Assembly (NCBI GenBank): GCA_963703945.1 | Contig: CAVPGM010000007.1 | Span: 62,001-126,000 of the forward strand | Direction of reading: 5' to 3' | DNA: 64,000 bases | DNA from: JALORV01 sp963703945 | GTDB lineage: Bacteria > Pseudomonadota > Gammaproteobacteria > Burkholderiales > Burkholderiaceae_F | Shown: piece after piece, positions 53,919-63,182 of the stretch | Numbering within the stretch: position 1 is the first letter of the stretch | Layout: each line of letters starts with the position of its first letter | Made by a program: the position numbers and the translations under genes | Notes under the pieces: generated by a model | What the model was told of the DNA's origin: nothing | The model's database searches: none | The model's input: the letters and a program-made list of their open reading frames with translations, nothing else

Positions 53919-55065
53919 TGCCCGGCGGCAACTACGTCTTCGTGGCCGGAGAGGCGTCCGGAGACCTGCTGGCAGCCGGCGTCATCGCGGAGCTGTACCG
54001 GCGCGAGCCTTCGGCGCGCTGCGCCGGGATCGGCGGCGACCGGATGATCGCGGCAGGATTCGACGCGTGGACCCACGTGCGGGAAATCTCCGTGCGTGGC
54101 TACGTCGAGGTCCTGCGCCATCTGCCGCGGCTGTTGCGACTTCGGCGCGGGCTGGCGCGCAGGCTGGCCGCCGAACGGCCGGCGGTCTTCGTCGGCGTTG
54201 ACGCGCCGGATTTCAACCTCGGCCTCGAGGAACGGCTTCGCTCCCGTGGCGTACGCGTGGTGCACTTCGTCAGCCCGTCGATCTGGGCGTGGCGCGGCGA
54301 ACGCCTCGCGCAGATCAGACGCGCAGTGGATCGCATGCTGCTCGTGTTTCCCTTCGAGCAGCGAATTTACGACGAGGCGGGCATACCAGCCACCTACGTC
54401 GGGCACCCGCTGGCGAGCCTCATTCCGCTGGTCCCGGACGCGGCGGCCGCCCGACAACGACTCGGCGAGCACGGCGGTGGTCCGTTCGTCGCGGTGCTGC
54501 CGGGCTCGCGTGCAGACGAGGTGAAGCATCTCGGTCCGGTATTCGTCGCCGCGATGCAGAGGCTGCACGATCGGGAACCCGCAATCCGCTTTCTGCTGCC
54601 CGCGGCGGAATCCGCGCTGCGGGCGATGCTGGTTTCGATGCTGCAGTCCCGACCGGCCCTCGCGTCTGCCCTGACGATCACCGATGGCCGCTCGCACGAT
54701 TGTCTGGAAGCGGCGGACGTCGTGCTGGTTGCGAGCGGAACCGCCACGCTCGAGGCGGCGCTGTACAAGCGTCCGATGGTGATCGCCTACAGGATGCCGG
54801 CGCTTTCGGCGTGGATCATGCGGCGCAAGGGCACGATCATCCCCTGGGTCGGCCTGCCCAACATCCTGGCGGGGGAAAGCCTGGTGCCCGAATTGCTGCA
54901 GGACGACGCGACCCGCTGCGCACTCGCCGATGCGGTCAGTGAATTGCTGGGCGACAGCGCTCGCCGCGAACGGCTCGTTGAGCGATTTGCTCGCTGCATC
55001 ACGCCTTGAGGCGCGATACCACGGCGCTTGCTGCGCAGGCGATACTCGAGGTCGCGCAGCCATGA
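53918..55065 (+). CDS. lpxB: lipid-A-disaccharide synthase (C-terminus frameshifted at ~54992)
   Basis: LpxB (GT19) joins UDP-diacylglucosamine and lipid X. VFVAGEASGDLLAAGVI, VDAPDFNLGLEERLR, SPSIWAWRGERLAQIRR, VLPGSRADEVKHLGPVF and ASGTATLEAALYKRPMVIAY are present. As read, the frame stops early at 55009. Restoring one missing G between 54991 and 54992 changes the end to RFAALHHALRRDTTALAAQA followed by ILEVAQP, the normal LpxB tail, with a stop at 55063-55065 that overlaps the rnhB ATG by 4 nt and a length of 382 residues. The missing base is therefore very likely an error. Confidence 0.93.
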
Positions 55066-55721
55066 CCCGTCACCGCATCGGCCTCACCCTGGACCTGTTC
55101 GAACAGGCAGCGCGCGCGAGCGGGCGCGTGTGTGGCATCGACGAGGCAGGGCGCGGCCCGCTGGCGGGGCCGGTGGTTGCGGCCGCAGTGATCCTCGATC
55201 CTTGCCGCCGCATCAACGGGCTGGCCGATTCCAAGACGCTGACGCCCGAGCGACGCGAGGAACTGGCCGGGCGCATCCGCGACCGGGCCGTTGCGTTCGC
55301 CGTCGCCTCTGCCAGCATCGAGGAGATCGATGCGCTCAATATCCTGCAGGCGTCGCTGCTGGCCATGGCGCGCGCCGTCGAGCTGTTGCAGGTCGCGGCG
55401 GAATATGCGCTGGTCGACGGCAACCAGCTGCCCCGGCTGCGGATTCCGGGGCGGGCCATCGTGGCGGGAGACGCCACGGAGCGATGCATCTCGGCCGCAT
55501 CGATCCTGGCGAAAACCGCGCGCGACGCGATGATGCGTGAGCTCGACGGGCTCCATCCCGGCTACGGATTTGCCCAGCACATGGGCTACGGCACGCCCGA
55601 GCACCTGAGATACCTGCAGCAGCTGGGTCCGTGCCCGATCCACCGGCGCAGTTTCGCGCCGGTCCGGGAGGCACTCGGCCTCGCCGCGATGGACGGCAGT
55701 GCGGATCACGTCTTCGGATAA
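55062..55721 (+). CDS. rnhB: ribonuclease HII
   Basis: A 219-residue RNase HII that removes ribonucleotides from DNA. The active-site Asp-Glu pair is in VCGIDEAGRGPLAGPV, with further acidic residues in YALVDGNQLP and ISAASILAKTARDAMM. ATG 55062 overlaps the corrected lpxB stop by 4 nt. The methyltransferase gene downstream starts 23 bp inside its 3' end. Confidence 0.94.
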   Translation: MTRHRIGLTLDLFEQAARASGRVCGIDEAGRGPLAGPVVAAAVILDPCRRINGLADSKTLTPERREELAGRIRDRAVAFAVASASIEEIDALNILQASLLAMARAVELLQVAAEYALVDGNQLPRLRIPGRAIVAGDATERCISAASILAKTARDAMMRELDGLHPGYGFAQHMGYGTPEHLRYLQQLGPCPIHRRSFAPVREALGLAAMDGSADHVFG

Positions 55722-56478
55722 CCCGTTGTATCGCCACCTGCGACGGCTCTCCGAGTCGCCGCGTGAGTGCCGCACGGCGAAGCGCTCGATCGCCGAGGGG
55801 ACGCATCTGGTCGAAGGAGCGCTGGACGCCGGCGTCGGAATCGACGCAGTAGTACTTGCCGAGGATGCCGGCACCGCAGTGCGGGCATTGGGAGACCGTG
55901 TTGCGACGACGCGGCAGGTACGGCTGGTCGAGTTCTCTCGGGCGCTGTACGAAAGCATCTCGCCGGTCGAGCACGGCACGGGCATCCTCGCGGAGATCGC
56001 GATCGATCAATGCCGACTTCCGCGTGCGCAGGCCGCGGACGCCGTTTACCTGGATGCGTTGCAGGATCCGGGCAACGCGGGCGCGGTGCTGCGTACAGCC
56101 GCGGCGGCCGGTGTGAGAAACGTTGCCGCTGCGCCGGGCACCGCGTTCCTCTGGGCGCCCAAAGTCCTGCGCGCGGCGATGGGCGCACATTTTTCGTTGT
56201 CGATCTTCGAGGACGTTGAGCCCGGGGACTTGGCCGCGGCCTTCACGGGCGAGCGCCTGGCCGCGGATGCGTATGCCGACGAGTCCCTTTATGCCTCGAC
56301 CTGGGGAGCCGGTCCGACGGTATGGATGTTTGGTTCGGAGGGACAGGGGTTGTCAGCGTCTGCGCTCGCGCTGGCGCAGCGCCGACTGCGCATCCCCATC
56401 GACCCGCGCATCGAGTCCCTCAACGTGGCCGCGGCCGCCGCGGTCTGTCTGTTCGAGCAGCGGCGACGTCGGGCATGA
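55699..56478 (+). CDS. TrmH/SpoU family RNA methyltransferase
   Basis: A 259-residue SPOUT RNA 2'-O-methyltransferase with an N-terminal substrate-binding domain (TSSDNPLYRHLRRLSESPRE) and the knotted catalytic domain: LDALQDPGNAGAVLRTAAAAG, WMFGSEGQGLSASALALAQR and IPIDPRIESLNVAAAAAVCL. It resembles RlmB-like/YsgA-type enzymes; target (rRNA or tRNA) cannot be set. GTG 55699 lies inside rnhB, so translation is coupled. It ends the rpsB-to-here run and converges on ppsR. Confidence 0.88.
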   Translation: MRITSSDNPLYRHLRRLSESPRECRTAKRSIAEGTHLVEGALDAGVGIDAVVLAEDAGTAVRALGDRVATTRQVRLVEFSRALYESISPVEHGTGILAEIAIDQCRLPRAQAADAVYLDALQDPGNAGAVLRTAAAAGVRNVAAAPGTAFLWAPKVLRAAMGAHFSLSIFEDVEPGDLAAAFTGERLAADAYADESLYASTWGAGPTVWMFGSEGQGLSASALALAQRRLRIPIDPRIESLNVAAAAAVCLFEQRRRRA

Positions 56479-56517
56479 TTCCTGCCCGCAGCTGACCAGA
56501 CAAGAGGCTGCGCACGC

Positions 56518-57366
56518 TCAGTACGAGCGTCGCTCGAGACGTATCTCCTGCATGATGGTGGCGGCGATCTCCTCGATCGACTTGGCCGTCGACGACAGCC
56601 AGCGGATTCCCTCGCGTCTCATCATCCGCTCGGCGGCATCGACCTCGTAGCGGCAGTTCTCGAGCGCGGCATAGCGGCTGTTGGGCCGGCGCTCGTTCCT
56701 GACCTCCGACAGCCGTTCGGGCGCGATCGACAGGCCGAAAATCTTCCCCTTGTACGGCGGCAGGGTGCTCGGCAACTGATTGCGCTCGAAATCCTCGGGG
56801 ATCAGCGGGTAGTTGGCGGCCTTCACGCCGTACTGCATCGCGAGATACAGCGTGGTGGGTGTCTTTCCGGAACGCGAGACGCCGACCAGGATGACATCGG
56901 CCTTTTCGAGTCCCTTCGCCGACTGGCCGTCGTCGTGCGCCATCGCGAAATTGATCGCCTCGATCCGGTTCTTGTACTCATCGGAGTTGGCGGCAATGTT
57001 GTGCGACCGGCCGATCGTGTGGGTCGATTTCAGCCCGAGTTCGCGCTCCAGCGGCTCGACGAAGGTTTCGAACATTTCGATCAGAAAGCCCTTGGACTCG
57101 GCGCGCAGAGCCGCCGCGACGCCAGGATTGACCAGCGTGGAGAACACGATGGCGCGCTTGCCGTCGCGCAAGCCGGCGTCGTTGATGCGCCGCGCCGCGT
57201 CCTGCGCCTTTTCGATCGAGTCGATGAACGGCAGCCGCTGCGGTCGATAGCGCAGGTGCTCGAACTGGGTGAGGACGCTGTGTCCGAGCGTCTCGGCGGT
57301 GATGCCGGTGCCGTCCGAAACGAAGAACACGGTCCGGTCGAACGGGCCGGTGGCGCTGTCGGGCAT
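56518..57366 (-). CDS. ppsR: PEP synthase regulatory protein (kinase/pyrophosphorylase)
   Basis: PSRP (282 residues, DUF299) inactivates PEP synthase by ADP-dependent phosphorylation and reactivates it by Pi-dependent removal. N-terminal TVFFVSDGTGITAETLGHSV; P-loop VGVSRSGKTPTTLYLAMQYG; C-terminal NSRYAALENCRYEVDAAERM. ATG 57366 is used; TTG 57369 is less likely. It faces its target ppsA across 277 bp that is mostly a repeat element. Confidence 0.94.
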   Translation of the reverse strand: MPDSATGPFDRTVFFVSDGTGITAETLGHSVLTQFEHLRYRPQRLPFIDSIEKAQDAARRINDAGLRDGKRAIVFSTLVNPGVAAALRAESKGFLIEMFETFVEPLERELGLKSTHTIGRSHNIAANSDEYKNRIEAINFAMAHDDGQSAKGLEKADVILVGVSRSGKTPTTLYLAMQYGVKAANYPLIPEDFERNQLPSTLPPYKGKIFGLSIAPERLSEVRNERRPNSRYAALENCRYEVDAAERMMRREGIRWLSSTAKSIEEIAATIMQEIRLERRSY

Positions 57367-57426
57367 CAAGTCCTCACTGGTGCGGCGCGGGATCGAACGA
57401 TCGTGCTCGGTAGAATCGCCGGATTT

Positions 57427-57616
57427 TAGGGCCTGCTCACGCTAGCTGTGGGAGTGCGAAGGCGCCATTCGCCTTCCCGCAGGGTTGGGCCGAAATGCGG
57501 CGTCTGCTTTGTCGGGCGGCTTGCGAATGGGAGTTACCATTCGCCGCGCCGCCCTTCGCGCATCCATCCGCATTGCGGCCCAACGCATCTCCCGCAGTTA
57601 GCGTGAGCAGACCCTG
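57427..57616. repeat. terminal-inverted-repeat element, family 1 copy B
   Basis: A 190-bp element in the ppsR-ppsA gap, inverted relative to copy A (40087-40357). Ends: TAGGGCCTGCTCACGCTAGC on the left and, read inward from the right, CAGGGTCTGCTCACGCTAAC, each followed by TGYGGGAG. It shares with copy A the blocks CGTCTGCTTTGTCGGGCGGC and CTTCGCGCATCCATCCGCAT and the internal inverted repeat GGGCCGAAATGCGG/CCGCATTGCGGCCC (one mismatch). It leaves 60 bp before ppsR and 27 bp before ppsA. No coding potential. Confidence 0.78.
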
Positions 57617-57643
57617 AACACACCAACAAGACCGGGAGAGGGC

Positions 57644-60061
57644 ATGCCACGCGGCGCGTACGTCGTTCCGTTCAGCGAACTGAGGATGACCGACGTCGAC
57701 CGGGTCGGCGGCAAGAACGCATCGCTCGGCGAGATGCTGAGTCAGCTTTCTGCGGCGCATATCCGAGTGCCTGACGGCTTCGCGACCACCGCCGATGCGT
57801 TCCGCTCCTTCATCGACGGTGGCGGCCTGCGCAAGCGCATCGCGGGCGCGCTCGACAGCCTCGACGTGAATGACATTCGGGCATTGGCGCGCACGGGTTC
57901 CGAGATCCGCTCCTGGCTGATCGACACGCCGTTTCCGTCTCACCTTGAGGAGGATGTTCGTAAGTACTTTCAAATACTTGAAGACGATTCCTCAAGTGAA
58001 ATGTCATTTGCGGTGCGCTCCAGCGCAACGGCCGAAGATCTACCCAATGCCTCGTTCGCCGGGCAGCAGGAGACCTATCTGAACGTGGTCGGCATCGATG
58101 CTGTGCTCGACCGCATCAAGCATGTATTCGCCTCGCTCTACAACGACCGCGCGATCGCCTACCGGGTCCACAAGGGGTTCGCCCATGCGGACGTCGCGCT
58201 GTCGGCCGGCGTGCAGCGCATGGTGCGGTCGGACCGCGGAGCCGCCGGCGTGATGTTCACGATGGATACTGAATCGGGCTTTCGCGATGTCGTCTTCATC
58301 ACCTCGAGCTACGGCCTGGGCGAGACCGTGGTCCAGGGCGCGGTCAACCCGGACGAGTTCTACGTTCACAAGCCGATGCTGGCCGCGGGCAAGCACCCGA
58401 TCATCCGCAAGTCGCTCGGCTCGAAGCTGATACGGATGGAGTTCGATCCGGCGGCGACGGCGGGTCGCACGGTGCGCACGGTCGATGTCAGCGACGCCGA
58501 GCGCCACCGGTTCTCCCTGACCGACGCCGATGTCATCGAGCTCGCCCGTTACGCGGTCTCGATCGAGCAGCACTACGGGCGGCCGATGGACATCGAGTGG
58601 GGCAAGGACGGCCTGGACGGCCGCATCTACATCCTGCAGGCCCGGCCCGAGACCGTGAAGTCGCAGGCGCCGGCCGATACCCAGCAGCGATTCAAGCTCA
58701 AGGGCAAGGGCAAGGTGCTGGCCTCCGGACGGGCGATCGGACAGAAGATAGGTATCGGCGCCGTGCGCAACATCCGCAACGCCAGCGAAATGGAGCGGGT
58801 GCAGCCGGGCGACGTGCTGGTCACGGACATGACCGACCCCAACTGGGAGCCGGTGATGAAGCGCGCGGCCGCGATCGTCACCAACCGAGGCGGACGCACC
58901 TGTCACGCTGCGATCATCGCCCGCGAACTGGGCATCCCGGCGGTCGTGGGCTGTGGCAACGCGACCGAACTGCTCGCGGAAGCGGCGACGGTCACCGTAT
59001 CGTGTGCTGAGGGCGACACCGGAATGATCTACGCCGGCGCGCTCGAAATGGAAGTCGAGTCGCTGCACCAGGGCAAGCTGCCGCCGATCCCGGTCAAGAT
59101 CATGATGAACGTCGGCAACCCGCAGCTGGCGTTCGATTTCCAGTCGCTGCCGAACGCCGGCGTGGGGCTGGCCCGCCTGGAATTCATCATCAACAACAAC
59201 ATCGGCGTGCATCCCAAGGCAGTGCTCGACTATCCGAACCTCGACCACGACCTGAAGATCGCTGTCGAACGGCTGTCGGCCGGCTACGAATCGCCGCGCG
59301 CGTTCTTCGAAGCCAAGCTTGCCGAGGGCATCGCCACCATCGGCGCGGCCTTCTGGCCGAAACCGGTCATCGTGCGCCTGTCGGATTTCAAGAGCAACGA
59401 ATACAAGAAGCTGATCGGCGGATCGCGTTACGAGCCGGACGAGGAGAATCCGATGCTCGGGTTCCGCGGCGCCGCCCGCTTCATCGCGCAGTCCTTCCGC
59501 GAGTGCTTCCGCATGGAGGCGGCGGCGCTCAAGCGCGTGCGAGAGGTCATGGGCCTCACCAACGTCGAGATCATGGTGCCGTTCGTGCGCACGCTCGAGG
59601 AGGCCCGGCGCGTCACCGAACTGCTGGCCGAAAACGGGCTGCAGCGGGGCAGTGGCGCAGCGACTGACGGCAATGGTGGGCTGCGGCTGATCATGATGTG
59701 CGAGGTTCCATCGAATGCGGTGCTGGCCGACCGCTTCTTGGACTACTTCGACGGATTCTCGATCGGCTCGAACGATCTGACCCAGCTTACGCTTGGCCTG
59801 GACCGCGACTCCGGGCTGGTCGCGGAGGGGTTCGACGAGCGAGACCCCGCGGTCAAGGCCCTGCTGAGCCAGGCGATTGCGGCGTGTCTCGCGCGCGGCA
59901 AGTACATCGGGATCTGCGGACAGGGTCCTTCGGACCACGTCGATTTCGCTGAGTGGCTGATGGAGCAGGGGATCGAGTCGATCTCCCTCAATCCCGACAC
60001 CGTAGTCGCGACCTGGCAGTCGCTGGCCCGTCGGGCAGAGTCCGCGCCAAATCGCGCTTGA
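57644..60061 (+). CDS. ppsA: phosphoenolpyruvate synthase
   Basis: A 805-residue PEP synthase (ATP + pyruvate + water to PEP + AMP + Pi) for gluconeogenesis. The ATP-grasp domain (VGGKNASLGEMLSQL, FAVRSSATAEDLPNASFAGQ), the phosphohistidine domain with His421 in TNRGGRTCHAAIIA (same number as E. coli) and the TIM-barrel PEP domain (GFRGAARFIAQSF, FSIGSNDLTQLTLGLDRD, CGQGPSDH) are intact. ATG 57644 follows GGGAGAGG. Codons for residues 105-124 (57956-58015) are strikingly A/T-rich against the rest. Activity is presumably controlled by PpsR. Confidence 0.95.
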   Translation: MPRGAYVVPFSELRMTDVDRVGGKNASLGEMLSQLSAAHIRVPDGFATTADAFRSFIDGGGLRKRIAGALDSLDVNDIRALARTGSEIRSWLIDTPFPSHLEEDVRKYFQILEDDSSSEMSFAVRSSATAEDLPNASFAGQQETYLNVVGIDAVLDRIKHVFASLYNDRAIAYRVHKGFAHADVALSAGVQRMVRSDRGAAGVMFTMDTESGFRDVVFITSSYGLGETVVQGAVNPDEFYVHKPMLAAGKHPIIRKSLGSKLIRMEFDPAATAGRTVRTVDVSDAERHRFSLTDADVIELARYAVSIEQHYGRPMDIEWGKDGLDGRIYILQARPETVKSQAPADTQQRFKLKGKGKVLASGRAIGQKIGIGAVRNIRNASEMERVQPGDVLVTDMTDPNWEPVMKRAAAIVTNRGGRTCHAAIIARELGIPAVVGCGNATELLAEAATVTVSCAEGDTGMIYAGALEMEVESLHQGKLPPIPVKIMMNVGNPQLAFDFQSLPNAGVGLARLEFIINNNIGVHPKAVLDYPNLDHDLKIAVERLSAGYESPRAFFEAKLAEGIATIGAAFWPKPVIVRLSDFKSNEYKKLIGGSRYEPDEENPMLGFRGAARFIAQSFRECFRMEAAALKRVREVMGLTNVEIMVPFVRTLEEARRVTELLAENGLQRGSGAATDGNGGLRLIMMCEVPSNAVLADRFLDYFDGFSIGSNDLTQLTLGLDRDSGLVAEGFDERDPAVKALLSQAIAACLARGKYIGICGQGPSDHVDFAEWLMEQGIESISLNPDTVVATWQSLARRAESAPNRA

Positions 60062-60140
60062 ATCGCGCGGCCGCGTACGCAGGCGATGCCGCCGGTGCCC
60101 GACACGGCTCGCCGCCGACGGCCTGATTAAGGAAATCGCC

Positions 60141-62039
60141 ATGGCAGCGCCGACGATCGCGGCGGACCTGCGACAGCTTCTGACCGCGCATCTGCCGTTC
60201 TCCGCGATGGCCGCGGCAGACGTGGATGTGATCATCGACAACGTCAAGATCGCGTATTACGCGCCGGGCGAGATCGTGTTGAACCCAAGCGGCACGGTTC
60301 CTCCTCATTGCCTGATCGTCAAGCAGGGCCGCATCCAGGGCGAAGCGCCTGACTCGCGCGAAATCGCGTACGAGGCCGACGTGGGCGACTGTTTTCCGGT
60401 CGGAGCATTGCTGGCCGATCGCAGCGTGACCCTGACCTACCGGTCGGTGGGCGACACGTTCTGCCTGCTGCTGCCTCGGGAACGGTTCCAGGAGCTGGCG
60501 CAGCGCAGTGCTCCCTTCATGAATTTCTGCAGGCGCCGCCTCGGTGCGATGCTGGATCTGTCCCGCCAGCAACTCCAGCAGAACTACGCGACGGAGGCGT
60601 CCGTCGAACGCACGATGGGCACTCCGCTCGAGCAGCTGCTGAGGACGCCGCCGCAGACCTGTACGCCGGACACACCGCTGCGCGAGGTGTTCAGCCGTAT
60701 GCACGCGAGCCATGTCGGGTCGATCGTGGTCGTCGAGCCCACCGAGGCCGGGGAACTGGTGAGTGGAATACTCACGCGTACCGATCTGATCGGACGGGTC
60801 ATCCTGCCCGAGTTGCCGCTGTCGACGCCGGCGAGCGCGGTGATGACGTCCAGGGTGCTGACGCTTGACGCGGACGAGACGGCAGCGGATGCGACGTTGC
60901 TGATGGCCGAGCACTCGGTCCGCCACATACCGGTCATTCGCAGGGACGGCGGCAAGACCCGCGTGGCGGGTGTGGTCTCGGAGCGCGACCTGTTCGCGCT
61001 GCAGCGGCTGTCGTTGCGACAGCTTGCGGTGGCGATTCGCCGCAGCGTGGATGTCGATGCGCTGGTTGTCGCAGCGGCCGACGTTCGCCGCCTTTCACAT
61101 CACCTGGTCGCCCAGGGGGTCGCGGCCGAGCAATTGACCCGGTTGATCAGCCATCTCAACGATCAGCTGACCTCGCGCCTACTCTCACTTGCGACACAGC
61201 GGTTTTCTGTCGATCCGCAAAGTTTCTGCTGGCTCTCCTTCGGCAGCGAGGGGCGCGGCGAACAGACCATCGCCACTGACCAGGACAACGGCATTCTCTT
61301 CGTCGCGGGAGCCACGACCAAGGAGCGCATGCTCGAGCTGGCGAACTGGACCAACGAGTCGCTGGATGCCTGCGGATTTCCGTTGTGCAAGGGCAACGTC
61401 ATGGCGCGCAACCCGGCGTGGTGTCTGCCGTACGCCGAGTGGGAGGGTCTGTTTGCCGGCTGGATCGATCGTGGCGATCCAGAAGCGCTGCTCAATGCCA
61501 GCATCTTTTTCGACTTCCGTCCGTTGTTCGGCGATGCGCATCTGGCGAACCAGTTGCGCGTGGATGTCGTCGAACGCGCCGAGCGCAACAGCCGTTTCCT
61601 GAAGCAGATGGCTGACAACGCCCTGCGCAATCGACCGCCGGCCGGCCGCCGCATCGTCGATTCTCTGCTGGGCGATGGCGGGCCGACGCGTGTTGACCTG
61701 AAGATGCATGGCACGGTGCTGTTCGTGGATGCGGCACGCATCTGGGCGCTGGCCGCGGGTCTGCATGAAACCAACACCGCTGAACGGCTGAAGCGACTGG
61801 GCAAGGCCCGGCGGCTGCCGCAGGAAGACGTGCGCGCCTGGGTGCCTTCGTTCGAGTATTTTCAGCTGATGCGACTGCGTGCGCAGCACCGGCGGGAAGA
61901 GACCTACGCCGGTTCCGATGACAACCCCAACGAGGTCGAACTGGCGGACCTGTCGGCAATCGATCGTCGCATCATCAACGAGGCATTTCGCCAGGCGCGC
62001 AAGCTGCAGCAGCGCCTGGAGCTGGACTATCCGGGCTGA
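60141..62039 (+). CDS. cNMP-binding/CBS/DUF294 putative nucleotidyltransferase
   Basis: A 632-residue cytosolic protein with an N-terminal cyclic-nucleotide-binding-like domain (about 1-135), two CBS domains (about 160-290: MHASHVGSIVVVEPTEAGEL, MAEHSVRHIPVIRRDGG), a DUF294 nucleotidyltransferase domain with the GlnD-like motif FGSEGRGEQTIATDQDNGI (about 370-390) and a DUF294 C-terminal helical domain. Such proteins are thought to transfer a nucleotide under control of a small ligand; substrate is unknown. ATG 60141 follows AAGGAAA. The exonuclease gene starts 1 bp after its stop, an arrangement that recurs in proteobacteria. Confidence 0.88.
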   Translation: MAAPTIAADLRQLLTAHLPFSAMAAADVDVIIDNVKIAYYAPGEIVLNPSGTVPPHCLIVKQGRIQGEAPDSREIAYEADVGDCFPVGALLADRSVTLTYRSVGDTFCLLLPRERFQELAQRSAPFMNFCRRRLGAMLDLSRQQLQQNYATEASVERTMGTPLEQLLRTPPQTCTPDTPLREVFSRMHASHVGSIVVVEPTEAGELVSGILTRTDLIGRVILPELPLSTPASAVMTSRVLTLDADETAADATLLMAEHSVRHIPVIRRDGGKTRVAGVVSERDLFALQRLSLRQLAVAIRRSVDVDALVVAAADVRRLSHHLVAQGVAAEQLTRLISHLNDQLTSRLLSLATQRFSVDPQSFCWLSFGSEGRGEQTIATDQDNGILFVAGATTKERMLELANWTNESLDACGFPLCKGNVMARNPAWCLPYAEWEGLFAGWIDRGDPEALLNASIFFDFRPLFGDAHLANQLRVDVVERAERNSRFLKQMADNALRNRPPAGRRIVDSLLGDGGPTRVDLKMHGTVLFVDAARIWALAAGLHETNTAERLKRLGKARRLPQEDVRAWVPSFEYFQLMRLRAQHRREETYAGSDDNPNEVELADLSAIDRRIINEAFRQARKLQQRLELDYPG

Positions 62040-62040
62040 C

Positions 62041-62661
62041 ATGGGGCTCGCGTCCTGGTTGCGCGGCAGGCGCCATCGACACCAGCCGGAGCGCTGGGTC
62101 GTGGTCGACGTCGAAACCAGCGGCATGGACGTCGCCAGGGACGAATTGATTTCGATCGGAGCGGTCGCCATGGTCGACGGCCGCGTCGTTCCGGCCGACA
62201 GCATGGAAATCGTGATCAGACAGCGCACTGCCAGTTCGCGCGAAAACATCCTGATCCATGGCGTCGGTGTTTATGCCCAGTTGACCGGCACCGACCCGCC
62301 ACAGGCAGTGCGCACCTTCATGGACTACGTGGGGCGCGCTCCCCTGATTGCATTCCACGCGCCATTCGACCGTGGCTTTATCGCGCGCTCGGCGAAGATC
62401 TATCTCAACCAACCGTTCGACAATCCGTGGTTGGACGTCGCCGAGCTTGCGCCCGCGCTCGATCCGAAGACGCAACTTAAGTCGCTCGACGAGTGGTTGC
62501 TCCGTTACGGGATTCCGGTCTCGCTCCGGCACAGTGCGGCCGCCGACGCGTTTGCCACCGCGTTGCTGATGGCGCGGCTGCTGCCCGAAGCGCGCCGGCA
62601 GGGGTTGAACGATTTCCCGGCAATGCAGCGGCTTTCGCGCAACGTCCGCTGGACACACTAA
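62041..62661 (+). CDS. 3'-5' exonuclease, DEDDh family (PolC/DnaQ-like)
   Basis: A 206-residue exonuclease with the three Exo motifs: VVVDVETSGMD (Asp, Glu), IAFHAPFDRGF (Asp) and RHSAAADAFATALL (His, Asp). Related to the epsilon proofreading subunit of DNA polymerase III, but a stand-alone protein. Start ATG 62041 is 1 bp after the DUF294 gene; a basic N-terminus (LASWLRGRRHRHQ) precedes the domain. It converges on smpB. Co-occurrence with the CBS/DUF294 protein suggests a joint but unknown role. Confidence 0.88.
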   Translation: MGLASWLRGRRHRHQPERWVVVDVETSGMDVARDELISIGAVAMVDGRVVPADSMEIVIRQRTASSRENILIHGVGVYAQLTGTDPPQAVRTFMDYVGRAPLIAFHAPFDRGFIARSAKIYLNQPFDNPWLDVAELAPALDPKTQLKSLDEWLLRYGIPVSLRHSAAADAFATALLMARLLPEARRQGLNDFPAMQRLSRNVRWTH

Positions 62662-62680
62662 GCCGGCGGCGGCCACGCGC

Positions 62681-63130
62681 TCAGCGGCTGCGCTTCTTCA
62701 GCAATCGGTTCTGCTCGCGCTTCCAGTCCTTTTCCTGCTGGTCCGCGCGTTTTTCGAACTGTCGCTTGCCCTTGGCCAGTCCAACCTCGAGCTTGATCCG
62801 GCCCTTCTTGAAATGCAGGTCCAGCGGGACCAGCGCGTAACCGGCGCGTTCGACCTTGCCGATCAGCTTGCGGATCTCGGCAGCGTGCAGCAGCAGTTTG
62901 CGGGTCCGCGTGGGCTGCGGCGTGATGTGGGTGGAGGCCGTCGGCAGCGGGCTGATGTGGGCGTTCAGCAGGTATAGCTCGCCCTGCCGGATCACGACGT
63001 AGGCCTCGTTGAGCTGCGCGCGCCCGGCACGGACTGACTTCACTTCCCAGCCTTCGAGCACGAGTCCCGCCTCGTAGCGGTCCTCGATGAAGTAGTCGTG
63101 CTGGGCCTTCTTGTTCTGGGCGATGGTCAC
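62681..63130 (-). CDS. smpB: SsrA-binding protein SmpB
   Basis: A 149-residue tmRNA-binding protein for ribosome rescue. OB-fold text: AQHDYFIEDRYEAGLVLEGW, VKSVRAGRAQLNEAYV and LLLHAAEIRKLIGKVERAGY; the C-terminal basic tail KDWKREQNRLLKKRSR enters the ribosome. GTG 63130 is the start. It is divergent from ratA with 52 bp between starts. The ssrA gene is not in the window. Confidence 0.95.
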   Translation of the reverse strand: MTIAQNKKAQHDYFIEDRYEAGLVLEGWEVKSVRAGRAQLNEAYVVIRQGELYLLNAHISPLPTASTHITPQPTRTRKLLLHAAEIRKLIGKVERAGYALVPLDLHFKKGRIKLEVGLAKGKRQFEKRADQQEKDWKREQNRLLKKRSR

Positions 63131-63182
63131 CGGTCGACGTCCGGACGACGTGAATACAATCCGCGTTTATATCCCACTCGCC

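Noticed and set aside
58040..60247. Very long open frame antisense to ppsA (over 700 codons), and similar ones opposite lpxA/lpxB, dxr, uppS/cdsA and the ABC-F gene
   Set aside because: Frames opposite high-GC genes stay open by codon bias; the translations are Arg/Ala/Asp-rich with no family features.
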